Below, in pieces: positions 10,505-22,109 of a stretch of 64,000 bases of DNA. The position numbers and the translations under genes are program-made. Position 1 is the stretch's first letter; each line of letters starts with the position of its first letter. The notes beneath the pieces are model-generated. The model ran no database searches. It worked only from the letters and a program-made list of their open reading frames with translations, and was not told where the DNA came from. Source of the DNA: Myrica gale (Eukaryota; Streptophyta; Magnoliopsida; Fagales; Myricaceae); the NCBI GenBank assembly GCA_963930655.1, contig OZ005607.1, forward strand, positions 11,486,874-11,550,873, given 5' to 3'.

Positions 10505-12365
10505 GGGTGTGAGAGAGGTCAGATGAAATATAATAGAGTATCATATCGGTTGTGGATTAATTTTTCGCTAATTGGGTCATCAGCTTTTTATCCGTCTAGG
10601 TTGTATGTGCTTTTGACCCTTTTATTCGTTGGCACGTCACCTCTATAGAAGGTCTAATTGGCCTTTAATTAGAACGAGTAATTAAGATATTTGAATTACC
10701 TTGAATTAATTAGTGAAATGAGTTATGATTAAAAAAGAGCTCCAGGGTGACTTCAAAAATTGGTATATTGTGACTTGAAGATGTTATTTTGTAAATATAT
10801 TTTTTGGCTATATTGATACTTGAAGATGTTATTTTAACCCATGCAAAAATAATGTATTCACTTTTAGGTTTCAATGAGTGCAAGAAAGCACCTTTTCATA
10901 TTGGTTTAAGGAAGGCAGTATTTGATATTCTTCACATTGTCTGAAGAACCATTTCTAAGGTTACAACTTTTGCTGGCCATTTGATAGGGTGCAAGAGATG
11001 ACATATACGTATGGGTTAAAGCAAAGAATGCTTCAATTCTCTTTTTTAAAAACCACAATGGAATACATTTGGTTTTGCTTTTGCGTACTGCCTTTTTATA
11101 CTCTATGTTCATATACAGGCGCGCAATAAATGGCGTGCGTAATTATTAAAAATATTATGATTTTTTTCGAATAATGTTTTTTGGTTAATTTTAAAAAATC
11201 TTTGCCTATGTTGAGAAAAAGAGATCGAGGAGCACAAACTAATTTGTCATATAATTATATACGATCCTTCTCTTCCTCGCATAAATGTCTTCTTGGTCGA
11301 AATTAATTAGAAACTGTTTCATGAAACAAAAATAATGTGATTTGTATCTTTTGCATTCGATTTTTGTTTCTGTGCATGGTTGAACTTCCAAATTTTGTCT
11401 TCAACCATAACAGAAACTGAGGAAGATTGTACACAACGGGGAAACATCGAAATGTACAGACATAAATTAATGACCTTTTCATCCGATCGATCCCCAAATG
11501 AGTAGGTGCACTTATGACAAATATATATCTACACATACAAACACAATTTCTCCCTCCCAGAGGGAATCAATCCTCTCCTCTGATTCTTAAGTTAGTTTTG
11601 TTTCATTCGAAATATTTTCTACTCTTTTTTAAGGTTTTGATTGCATACCTCTTTTGACTCCCTCTTCCTCCTTTTATATCCGTTTTGTTATCTCTTTTCC
11701 ATGTCGCGATTATTCTTGATTACAACCAAGTCATGGGATGTTATCTCGTTCTCACGTCGCAGTTATCCTCGATGGCTGTCAAGTCGAGGACAATTTTTCT
11801 CCATCATTGTGTGCTTAATGGTAAATAGCGGTTTATTAATGTGGGCAGTTCCCCATTTATGTTCGGTTTGGCAGGCTTTGAGAATTGCTGATACAAGCCA
11901 CAAGGTCGGGCAAGACTAGATTTGGTATCATTAGGTGCGGCAGAAAAAAAAAAATTAGCTGTTGCACGACGGCATTTGAAAAACACTAGAGAAATGTATT
12001 TTTTTGTGATGAAATAGTACGTCTAATCAATCAACTAATATATACCGCGATCCATCGTCCACATAAGTTCATAGATCGATTATAAAATTTAAGCGTTATA
12101 TTGATTATAATTTTTTATTTAAAAAGATAAAGATGCAGGAAGAGTTGCAAAAAGTCTTGAAACAGTTGACCCACCACGTCGGCTAAGATAGAATATTTGT
12201 TTTATCGTGTATTGTATTGTAAATATTTCGATGTTTTTCCAATATTGTGATTAATTATTTTACATTATATTTTGTTAATAAATTCATTATTTAATTTCTT
12301 TTGAAATAATTTTATAGCGATTTCTTTAATAAAAAAACAAAAAGAAATATATTCCAATGTTTAAA
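10505..12365. other. intergenic stretch without recognisable genes
   Basis: The stretch is AT-rich. Short open frames around 10.9, 11.3 and 11.65 kb show no domain or codon pattern that I recognise. A direct repeat of TTGAAGATGTTATTTT occurs at about 10777 and 10823. No terminal repeats delimiting an element were found. Confidence 0.4.
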
Positions 12366-12960
12366 TGTAGTGTTCGGACGGTAGTGCAATTTGACGTTCA
12401 GTCAAATTCAAACGATTCAACAATTCTGTTTGTTGACTGTTCGAACGCTACCTTTTGGCATTTCCGAACGCCCGCATCTGGATATCGAAGTGATGTGAGG
12501 CTAACCATTGGAAGGTAGATAGAACGTGTATTTTCAAATGTCCGAAACCGTTCTAATGCATTTGACGCGAAGCGTTGCAACGCAATAAGAATAGTTATAT
12601 TATTATTGCGTAGGAATGATTTCCGAAGCATCAAACGTCAAATTATTATTTCGGTTCAAATGGTTATTCTTATCGAATGGAGATAAATTAACCGTTGAAT
12701 GACGATCGAATGTTTCACATAAGAGTTGGAAGTCGTTCGAACATTTACTTCCGATGTCCGTTTGAAAGCGTTCGTTATTTTGGGACGAAGATATGTCCAT
12801 CCCGAAATGGTACTTTTTGGGAAGGAACAAATTTTATGTCTAAAAAAAAGGGTTTGTAATGGAGTTGTTGGGATAATTGGAGCGACGGATGGAATTGGTA
12901 ATTTTTGGGACGGAAAAAAAAATTAAATTTTGTTGTAATGGTTTGTTCGCTGGGCACTAT
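12366..12960. mobile_element. CACTA subterminal-repeat remnant
   Basis: The segment is studded with variants of the motif seen in the 0.6-3.4 and 39.5-40.1 kb CACTA ends: GTTCGGACGG, GTTCGAACGC, TCCGAACGCC, CGTTCGAAC. After about 12780 it changes to GGGACG-type sequence like that near 18.1 kb. A separate CACTA start (CACTACAACAAAAC, 13234-13247) with about 65 bp of element sequence lies just to the right. No complete element can be drawn. Confidence 0.45.
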
Positions 12961-13718
12961 AAGTTGACTCTTTGGATTTTTTTTTTTTTGCATTATTGTC
13001 TACCTCTTGTCTCCTTTCTCTCCAGCTCCCAAATTTCTAGTCACTTTTTATCTTTTTACTTGTTTGTACGAGCAAAGCCACAACCAACCAATGGGAATTA
13101 TAAACGAGGAAAGATGTCAATGAATATTTTCTGTTTTCTTTTAATTTTGTTTGCTGTTTCTAGTGTAAGGTTTGGATATTTGAGTATTTTGCTCAATAAA
13201 TCAATGTTTTCTCTCTTGGCATACATGTAATAACACTACAACAAAACTGATTTTTGGGGACCGCAAATCCGTTCGAAAAAATCCGTCCGTGTCCCGTCAC
13301 AATATAAAGGCTTAAACTCTTATATGTATGAAGATTAATCTGGGTATTTTGGCCTTTTATGGGAACGCATTTGCAGTTATTTTGGGTGAAAATTGATAAA
13401 ATAGAATCAGTTAGCTCTTTTTTTAACAAACCTTGATGAATATAAAACATAAAAGGCTAAATTATAATTCGTGACTCGTAGTATCATCTTTTTTTAGAAA
13501 TATTCTTAGGGTTCAATTTCTTTTTTCTGTCCATCCTTGTGATTTTGCCTCTTGCATGCCCTTTCATCTATTTTCCATCCACAACTTGGCGGATTTTGCT
13601 GACTTGTACAACCCGTTCACGTCATGTCCAATAAAAAAAATAAACTTTAAGTACATTTCTAGAAAAAGGTAATACCACAAAAACAGGCGTTATAATTTAG
13701 TCAACATAAAACCAATTC

Positions 13719-15037
13719 TGAACAAATTGTTTAGACTCAAATAACCTAGAGGGATGAATAGATATTTAAAAATTAAATGCACAATTTAATACGATAAATG
13801 TATCACAAAAAATTCACTTTAAAACCTATAATCAAATCTGTAATTTTATACAATTCTATAAAAATCAATATTCAAATTTGTATCATGCACTTAGACTTTT
13901 TCTAATAAAATTCAGATGATTTCTAATTAATTGAAAAACTCAGAAAAAACGTAATACACTTCGATTAATACTTTTTTGTAAAAGTTGTACTAACTGGCAG
14001 TAAACTACTTTAAATTCCAGCAATGAATTACTCACAATAGATTCAATATAACACACAATATCACTGTTTTCTCTACTATGAAGTCATGAATATATCTTGT
14101 AAAGTTAATGCGACTTACAGTTATGTTCTTTACCTTAAACCGTCTTGTAAACTGATAAAAATATCACTTGATAGTGAATCTTAAAACACTTTCACACAAG
14201 ATTTGTTAGCGATTAACAACGTAATAGACAAATCACATAATAATATACGATAATCACACACACACAAGACACCGATCTGTTGACAAAGAGAAACTCTCAA
14301 ATAGAAACCTATTTGAGAGAAAAACACTTCGGGACCTCGTTCGGAACGGAACTTCACTAGGGATACGACCTCGGTTACAACATGATCTTATAGATCTAAC
14401 AAACTAGTTAATCTACAGTACACGAGACCTTACTCAAGATAACTTCTTGAATCTGCCTCTGTAGGGGATGAAGACCTTCGATCCTAGCCACTCCCAAGTT
14501 ACTCTTTGCAGCAAACCCAGTTGAAACCCTCGAGCTACTTCAAGTCCGTCCAAGAAAGCTCAACAGTCCGGTGTTCGAAATTCCTTAATTACAGATGAGT
14601 ACAAGTGATCAACAACCAAGGATTCTTCAGATCTAGAAGTATTCTTCAAGATGAATCCTCAAAACACAAACGATCAAAGCTAGAGAAGTCAAGATCTAGG
14701 GTTCGACACTTTTGGATTTCTTTCTCACGAATCTTGATTTTTTATATTTACTTTATCTTGCTTCTTCTATCATGTACATCATTGCCTCTTTGACCACCTT
14801 TCTCTCTTTTACTCGAGCCTCCAAGCCTTTCTTTTTATTTTTCACGTGGGTCGCCTTTTCATTTAAAACAGACTTGCTGTCTACTGCGCTCCAGGTAAAC
14901 TACTACATACTATAGGTGAACTCTGAAGCAGACTACTCATATAAGAAGCTTCTCCTTTGACCTTAATTTCTCAAGCTCTCAAGATATTTACAATAAACCT
15001 TTGTCACAATATCATGCCAATCCAAATGGTTTCTATA
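13719..15037. mobile_element. probable solo LTR, family A, with 5-bp TSD
   Basis: AATTC flanks the segment on both sides (13714-13718 and 15038-15042). The paralogous sequence at 22.76-22.79 kb reads ACCAATTCTAGTACTGC with no insert, so it is an unoccupied site. The element begins TGAACAAATTG and carries ATAACCTAGAGGGATGAATAG near its start, like the CAAGAGGGGGGTGAATTGG of the solo LTR at 54.0 kb. It ends in TA instead of the canonical CA. There is no coding sequence. Confidence 0.7.
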
Positions 15038-16129
15038 AATTCTACTGCATTTGACTGCTGATCTGGCAGCTTATGATTTGTCAAATATGTCTCACTCATT
15101 TCTGTTGTCGTAGATTCACTACAAAAAAAGACCTATAGCGGCAGTCTTTTTAGCGGCGGTCACTAAAACCGCCGCTATAGGTCCTTTTTCGCGACGTTTT
15201 CAAATAAAACGCGGCTAAAAAAGGTATGTAGCGGCGGTCGTCTATAGCGGCGGTCGACCTCTGTAGTCGCGGTTTTTTGTAAACCCTCGCCAAAGGAGGG
15301 TCTTTAGCGGCGGTAACTGACCGCCGCTATAGACCCTCATTTAGTCGCATTTTTTTTAAACCGCCGTGAAAGGAGGGTCTTTAGACCGCCGCTATAGAAA
15401 GAGGGTCTACAGCGGCGGTCACTCTCGGTCAGAGTGACCGCCGCTGCATGTCGTGCCTTTAGCAGCGGTTTTAAAACAAACCGCTGCTACAGGTATACCT
15501 ATAGTGGCGGTCTTTGTAGTGACCGCCGCTATAGCTATAATTAAAAAAAATGAAAAAAATAGAAAAATAAAATTTTATGTCGTGGTCACCGAGCTACGCT
15601 TCGGTGCGCCTCGTTTCGAGCCCTAAATCCGCTGTTTTCCCTCTCAAAAACCTATTTTTAGTTATGATTTTCTTTCCTTTACCGTTTAGGAATTATGTTT
15701 GAACCCGATTTGGGTCAGGTTAGGTCCTATTTTTTTTAAATACGGTCCGGACCGCATTTATTAAGATAAATACAATTTTTATATATTTTTAATACATGTC
15801 CCCTTCAGCAACAAATTCTGTTATATTTTTATATAAAGTACTTAGGTTAATTAGCACATATAAATTATATAATAAACACATACTTTTAAATTTTCTAAAT
15901 ACTATTATAATTTACAACTGCTTTTTATTTATTAAATACTCATAATTTACTCAAAATTTTGAAAAACTACAAATTAATTAAGGAAATAAAACTTTTATAT
16001 TAAAACAGTACCGTTTTGAACAAAACGTAAATTCCCCCCCCCCCACCTTTTTTCCAGAACGAACATGTCTTTCTCCTCAAACTCATTTCACGTCTTTTTC
16101 CCTTCCCCCTTCTTCATTTCCATTTCCTT

Positions 16130-16280
16130 TTCTTCCAAACCGAATCTGACCCAGAGGACGAGTGGATGAAGAAGCTTCCGGACAAGAAGAAGCCCCTCTA
16201 CGGATTAGGCCGCTGGAAGGGTCAGTGCAAATTCCCCAACGCTCCTACTTCTTTGATTTTAGGGTTCTGATTTCTCTGTT
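16130..16280 (+). pseudogene. unidentified exon-like fragment in the CACTA core
   Basis: A lysine-rich open stretch from about 16150 contains EDEWMKKLPDKKK, LYGLGRWKG and QCKFPNAP, then LILGF and a stop. It is preceded by a pyrimidine-rich leader and followed by sequence resembling an intron. I do not recognise the gene. It may be the first exon of a captured host gene, possibly not the same gene as the IMPACT-like exon 220 bases further on. Confidence 0.35.
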
Positions 16281-16502
16281 TAAGGCTCCGAAATTTTCAC
16301 TTAGGTACGGGTTTCTCTCTCGCTCTCAACTCTTTCTCAGCTTTACTCTCTTCGTGATTGTCTGTGCCTGATAGTATATTATCTTTTATTCAGTTCGTGT
16401 GTGAGGATTCATAGCTTTTAAGTAAGTTTTGTTGTGTGCATGAGCTTAGGGTGGTTACTATTTTGTTGCAGTAGTCACATTGTTTAGTTAAATTAATCTA
16501 GG

Positions 16503-16607
16503 TATTTTGGAGGCATCAAACTAGGAACTGGCGGGCTGGTTAGGGCTTATGGAGGAGTCACATCACAATGCCTGAGAAATGCCCCAACGTGTCTTGTGAA
16601 ATCTAAG
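16503..16607 (+). pseudogene. captured exon of an IMPACT/YigZ (UPF0029) family gene
   Basis: The 35 codons between a 3' splice AG (about 16500) and a GT (16608) read [18 protein letters not shown], followed by a segment ending in [10 protein letters not shown]. The motif [16 protein letters not shown] is the signature of the IMPACT N-terminal/YigZ domain, a ribosomal S5 domain 2-like fold. The exon is intact, but I see no neighbouring exons that complete the domain. It lies inside the CACTA element with a matched TSD, so it was carried there by transposition. A functional product is unlikely. Confidence 0.8.
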
Positions 16608-18095
16608 GTATTAGGTTTCTTTCTGGGTTATTATCTGTCTTCACTGCATGGTAATCCACCTTATTAAGAAAAATTTGTGATGTGAACTAGACATACATCA
16701 TGGAATGTCTTGTGAAATCCAACTTGTTTTGCCTCCTTTCCAGTCTCATTTCACCAGCAACTTCTTTGAGAAACTTATATCTGTCTTCTTTTTTTGAGAA
16801 GTTATTATACTAAAACATATTGCAGTTCCCAAACTTGCAACTGTAATTCCAGTGAACCTTGCTACAAAGTTAAAAGCTGTTTGGATATTTATGTTTTCCA
16901 TGCTCTTAGGATATACTTCATGGTGGAATACGAAAAAGCTAACCTCTTTCCTGATATATGATAGGAGTAAGGCCAGGAAATGGTTGTTAAATACGAATTT
17001 TCCTTCTTGTTCTGCTGTTATGGTAAATAAGCAGTTCTGCTGAATAATGTGAGCTGGGATTTTTGGATTTGATATTGTACCTTTGTCCTATTCCTATATT
17101 TTTCTTCTGCTGTCTTATTACTTTCTAGAAGAGAACTGTTTAGGAGCAGTGCCAGGATACAATTTGCTCCTCTATTTGAAAGGAATGTAAACTTCTCCCT
17201 TATAGATTTGAAAAGTAGTGCTCAACATTAGTAATTGGGTATTGAGTGTGTAGCTTATTGGCAAAGCCATTCCAAAGTCTTGTCACTGAGAGCCTACCTT
17301 GTATGTTTAAACATATCTGTGACTCTTGTTATATCCAATCTAACTTGAAGGCTACAAGAGGATTTGATTATTGTTCAAATCTATGACAATATGCGTCTGT
17401 TGACTCATTTATCGTGCTACCACTTACCCCAGGTGTTAGATCTGTTCTGTGTTATCCCAGTTTTACAACTTGGAGATTATGTTACTACTTCAATTGATAG
17501 AATACAGTACAATTTGTGATCTGTTATGTGTTCATTTTTTTTTACCCATCTCGACCCGATTCAATGAAAAGTGTTTTACGGTTTGAAATGAGATTTTTTG
17601 TGAGGCTTAGTCCATGGAGTGGAGGCTTGGGCCAATAGGCCCAAGCTGGACCTGACCGCGGCGATAGGTTGAACCTGACCGCCGCTATAGACCTATAGCA
17701 GCGGTCATATTAGGTCTGTAGCCGCGGTCAGTGACCGCCGCTACAGACCTTTAGTGCTGAAATAGCGCAACTGCGCTCGGGTTTATAGCGGCGGTTTCGA
17801 TCGCTGCTACGTGACCGCCGCTATAGACCCGAGGTCTTCACCAGCGGTCACCCAAACCGCCGCTATAGATCTATGCCGATCGCGACCGCCGCTAAAAAAC
17901 CGCTGTTATAACGTATAGCAGCGGTTTTTTGACCTATAGCAGCGGTTTCCGACCGCTGCTATAGGTCCTTCTTTTAGTAGTGATTATAATTGTTACATGA
18001 TTGGAAAATTTCCTAACCAATTATTAAGTTATACATGCAATCCTCATAATTCAGCAGCACATCATGCTTAAACTGCAAAGTTGCTCACCAATGCA

Positions 18096-20030
18096 CACTA
18101 CAACAAACTTGATTTATTTTCCCTTCCAAAAAAAATCAAGATTCCGTCCCAGAAGATTGGGTCTGTCTCAACAGGTGTTCTAATGAGCTCCCCTTCAAAA
18201 AAGGTATTTTTAGACGGATTTTATTCCGTCTCGAAAGAATATAACAGCCAAAACTGTCCCAAAATGCGTCATATGGCACCCCGAAATACTTATTAATTAC
18301 ATCCCAAAAACTAGCATTGGAACGACCAAGGACGAAGCTAGCTACGAGGGGGCCCCTCAATTTTTTTTTTTTATATAAGGGTAAAATTTCAAATTTTTGC
18401 AAAAAAAAAATTAATACAAGGGAAAAATTGGTAGTAATCTTTGTAATGGCCTCCCAAAATTTTTGAAAAAATAAACATGAGAGGAAATATCTATTTTATA
18501 AGTGGACCCTCCAATTTTGAAAAGAAAAAAAATATTAAGAGTGTCTTTTTTACTTTTATCTCTCCTTCAATTTTTCTAAAATTCTTCTATGACTCTCTGT
18601 CTTTCTCTCTAAGAGTGAACAAAAATTCCAACCAAAATCGGAACGATTCCGATTACAATACATATCGGAACCAAAAATTCCTGCGGATCCAATTTTTCTT
18701 AATTATTTTTAAAAAAATATGGCTTAAAACCTTGTAATTTTACTTAGGATTTTGGGTGAACGTTTATTTTATTTTAGATAGGGTTTAAAACATTGTAATT
18801 TTAAAATAGGGCTCACAACCTTTTTTTATGCCTATAATTTTAGGTTGTTGTAATTTTATTTTATATGAATGTTTATTTTAGATTTTGGATGAATATTTAT
18901 TTCAAAACATTTTTTGCAAAATTCCGGCCCTAAATACCTAAAGGATTTATTAGGGGTCTAAAACAATATAACCAAAAAAGGCCACATAATGAAATTGGAA
19001 TCTCCGATTGCAATTTAGAAATTCTAGTTCCATTCCGGTACAATGCCGGAATGGAACCGGAACCAAATATTTAATTCCGGTAAGTATCGGAACCGGAACC
19101 AAAATAGGTCATTTCGATCCCATCTGTTCCGGTACCCACCCTTATTTTTTTCTCTCTCTCTCTTTTAGAGTGTATATTTTCTATTCTCTACCTCTTTTCT
19201 AAAATTTTTTAATTTTTTCTTTGTCACTCCTGCCTCTCACTATTTACACTCTTATTGTCAAGATTTTCTTTCAATGGCATTTATTTTCTCTATATCCCAC
19301 TATTTTACCTCATACACAGAAAATAGCAAAATCCATACTCAACTCTTGGACTAGTACAACAAACATTTTGCTTTGCACAAATAAAAATTCCTCTTCATAG
19401 TTAGAATTCTAAATGTTATTACATTTAATTATTATTGTCTTTTTTTTTCTAAAACAAACTCATTTCATTATTATTGTCTAAATAAAATATTATTGCTCTA
19501 TTATTTGTGTGTGTCTATGTTATTTTTGCTAGATTTTAACATTGCTTTGTTTGTCAATAATTTATGAGTCATTTGTTCAGAAGATTTTAAACTTTTAATT
19601 ATATTCGAACACAAAGTTTAGTACTGATATAATAATTGATGACTTTTACTCGTCGAAGGAATACGTCCAGTTCAATTAGAATAATTGATGAAAATTTGGC
19701 TTTTACACTTACGTTAAAGATTATAATTTTTTAAAAAAAAAGTTTTAGAATATTTTGTTACATTTTGATTTTGCTTATTTTGATTATAGTAAAAATTAGA
19801 AGGCCCTAAAATTACTCGAAGTACACTTAAGATGACGTCGACACCCGGTTAGAAAAAAAAAATCAAGTAAAAATATTTGGCCCCTAAGGGCAAATCCTAG
19901 CTTCATCCCTCGGAACTTCCCAACATCAAACGGGATGAAACTATCTTTTTTTCAACGGAATGGACAGTCTTTCCCAAAAAAATCCATTCAAACCAACGTA
20001 TGCGGAGGGGTCCATGTTTTAAGTTCTATT
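18096..20030. mobile_element. CACTA remnant split by a nested element
   Basis: The left end CACTACAACAAACTTG (from 18096) immediately follows duplication-unit sequence that is continuous with 22.97 kb. Next come GGGACGGAA-like motifs (TTCCGTCCC, GACGGATTTTATTCCGTC). After the nested insertion, the same family resumes at about 19914-20030 (ACGGGATGAAAC, AACGGAATGGAC). No TAGTG right end is visible; the FLA2 duplication unit begins near 20030, which suggests that the right end was lost at the duplication junction. Confidence 0.55.
18328..19913. mobile_element. nested hAT-like element
   Basis: The left end CCAAGGACGAAGCTAGC and the right end, which reads CCGAGGGATGAAGCTAGG on the opposite strand, form imperfect terminal inverted repeats. 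GGGGCCCC-type sequence lies just inside both. The flanks share GGAAC, but no perfect 8-bp TSD is seen. The interior has (ATCGGAACC)-like repeats at 18630-18680 and 19020-19130 and no coding domain. Confidence 0.5.
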
Positions 20031-20398
20031 ACGTCCACAAAAACATTTACATGCAGGTTTCTGTTGTATAGAAGCACATTTATCTTGTGTTCAAAGTGAG
20101 AAATGAAGTTTCAGCTCCACTGATACAACTTTTCTGGAAACTTTTATGCAAATTCACATTAGAGAAGCTGGAAAATGACAAAGCCAGAACCAAAAAATAA
20201 AAAGACCCTCAAAGTTCGAACTTGACATAAAATGGACAATCTTAGCAAAAAATTAAAACGTCCACATGGAACAAGAAAAGAAGGCAATTATTTTGAAAGC
20301 ACACGACTTTGATCACTACCGTTCAACACAACTCGTCAAAGTCACACACACTAGACATTTGGACCCCACCAAACTAAATCCAGCAGGTACATATGATC

Positions 20399-21292
20399 TC
20401 AAGTTCCTTTCGTGAAAAGGAATGCAGCCAGAACAACTCCAAATGGCACCAACGTCATTCTGCCATGCCTGCTGAGGCTCACTCCACCAGACGCATCCAC
20501 TTTTGCTGCTGCACCTCCAGGCAGACTCTGATCATCATCTTCAGCATTCTTCTTTGCCTTCGGCTTTGATGGTGTTGGTGTGGGGGCAGCTACTTTAGCC
20601 TTAGGAACAAAGATGTCCATTGGAAGAAGCACTTTGTCTACTTCATAAATAGCAAGCTGGCTATCCGAGTAGACTGTACTTCCCATTGTGGTGTTCACAA
20701 GGCCAGTCGAAATGTTCACTTGGTTGCCAGCAGTGGTGACGTTCAGAGGGAATTCTCCGGCTGTGGTATCTCCGGCCTCTGTCGGCACTGGATTGCTCAG
20801 AGTCTGGAAATTTGACAGAGTGACAACAGTGTTTAAGATGTGAAATTGTACTAGTTCGGTCTTTTGTAGGTCAGACAGAGAGTTTATAGTGCCCGGTTTG
20901 AGGTTCGAGAATGCGGCATCAGTAGGAGCAAAGATGGTAAACCCAATGTCCGAATTGTTGAGCTGCCCGAAAAGTTGCTTAGCCACTCCCGTACTCTTTA
21001 AGAGGCGGATAAAGACCAAGTATCCCCCCGCCTTTGCAAGGATTTTTGTAACATCGAGGGGACCCTTCTGTACCGGCACGGCGACGGACTGTACTGGGGC
21101 ATTGGCAGACTGGACTGGGGGACTCGCAGGCTGGACAGGGGGATTGGCCGGTTGAACTGGGGGATTGGCAGGTTGGACTGGAGCATTTGCAGACTGGGCT
21201 GGAGCCGCGGCGGGCTGGGCTAAAGTTGTGATACAGTGCAGGAGGAAAACAAGGAGAACTGATAGGGAAAAGAGAGCGGCCTGCTTTGACAT
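20399..21292 (-). CDS. FLA: fasciclin-like arabinogalactan protein (FLA11/12 type), copy 2
   Basis: The 297-aa protein is the duplicate of the 6.1-kb gene. The signal peptide has one Cys fewer (LLHCITT for LLHCCITT). It keeps the same number of seven-residue PVQxA repeats in the first glycomodule, and the FAS1 domain is nearly identical: GFTIFAPTDAAF, QFHIL and LAIYEVDKVLLP are all kept. The clearest change is in the second glycomodule (KAKKNAEDDDQSLPGG here, KANKNAADDEQNPP in copy 1). The end DASGG plus hydrophobic tail predicts GPI anchoring. The start codon is a true ATG and the frame is open, so it is probably functional. Expected location and role are as for copy 1. Confidence 0.96.
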   Translation of the reverse strand: MSKQAALFSLSVLLVFLLHCITTLAQPAAAPAQSANAPVQPANPPVQPANPPVQPASPPVQSANAPVQSVAVPVQKGPLDVTKILAKAGGYLVFIRLLKSTGVAKQLFGQLNNSDIGFTIFAPTDAAFSNLKPGTINSLSDLQKTELVQFHILNTVVTLSNFQTLSNPVPTEAGDTTAGEFPLNVTTAGNQVNISTGLVNTTMGSTVYSDSQLAIYEVDKVLLPMDIFVPKAKVAAPTPTPSKPKAKKNAEDDDQSLPGGAAAKVDASGGVSLSRHGRMTLVPFGVVLAAFLFTKGT

Positions 21293-21404
21293 CTTCGTAG
21301 TTTTTATTGATCAGTGGAGGGCTGCGTTTTGCTTGGGAAAGTTTCTAATGCAGGAGTGGTACTGCTTGCAAGAGGGTTTGATATGTGAGCGAGTGGGAGG
21401 ATAC

Positions 21405-21585
21405 GTCTTTTATTACGACCGGAAGTGAGCAAAGTTAGGTGAAAGGGTACAACTCCACTAGCAGATCCCAAACTGTTTGCAGATTATCTGTCTCGGAAAG
21501 GTGGAGGGAGGCATGGATAGAGTGAAAGATTTTGCTGTTTTAGCAACTTGTTTGCTTGGAAATGCAGGAAAAAGAGAGGGGATCT
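21405..21585 (-). promoter_or_regulatory. FLA2 promoter: TATA-like box and conserved upstream block
   Basis: GTAATAAAAGAC (21405-21416) lies about 115 bases before the ATG. The block at about 21470-21585 repeats the FLA1 upstream block, with CAAGCAAAC, AGCAAAATCTTTCA and the pyrimidine-rich stretch. Confidence 0.6.
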
Positions 21586-22109
21586 GGATTGTGTGCGGGT
21601 GTAAATAAACATGTCTAAATCATTGCTTTTCCTTTCACATTTGATTACTCACAGCTGAAAACACTCCTTAATTTGCTTGCAACTAGTTTAGGTGAGAGAA
21701 TAGAAAAGGAAAGAAAGGAGACATCTTAATCTCACTCCTGATCCTGATTTTGGTTCCTCAAATTAATGGATAACTTTGGGGAGTGGATGGTTCTGTTTCA
21801 TTTATCGAGTTCCTAAAGAGTGAAAAGAATGAGTCTCTAAAAGTTTAAGGTTCCCTTCCAAGTTAGCTTACGAATCCAAATTTCAACAAGTTTGAGGAAA
21901 TATTTAATTACAATACTAGCTAGTAACAGTTATAACCAAAGTCCATGTGATGTTAAATAGTGTGGATGTTCTACATCCATCAATATTAATTTCTTTTTTA
22001 ATATCTAAGTAATTACATAGATTTTGAATTAATCATGTTCACCATTGTCATCATAACTCAAACTAGGCACAAATGAAAAATGATCAGATAAGTAAATGGG
22101 CTTAGGTTT

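Larger units (their letters stand above)
15117..17982. mobile_element. CACTA element carrying captured host sequence
   Basis: The left end is CACTACAAAAAAAGACCTA and the right end, read inverted, is CACTACTAAAAGAAGGACCTA; both are followed by TAGCRGCGGT repeats. ATT is duplicated on both sides (15114-15116 and 17983-17985), the 3-bp TSD of CACTA elements. About 400 bp at each end consist of GC-rich palindromic units (CTATAGCGGCGGT, ACCGCCGCTATAG), which would fold into strong hairpins. The 15.6-17.6 kb core is ordinary low-GC sequence with splice-like signals, including an exon of an IMPACT-family gene. There is no transposase gene, so the element is non-autonomous. It sits in the FLA1 duplication unit and is absent from the FLA2 unit. 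Confidence 0.85.

Noticed and set aside
11641..11919. 92-codon open frame on the plus strand
   Set aside because: There is no recognised domain and no promoter or splice context, and its length is within chance in this sequence.
13113..13230. Small open frame beginning MSMNIFCFLLILFAV, resembling the first exon of a secreted cysteine-rich peptide
   Set aside because: No following exon with cysteines is visible, and the context is transposon debris.
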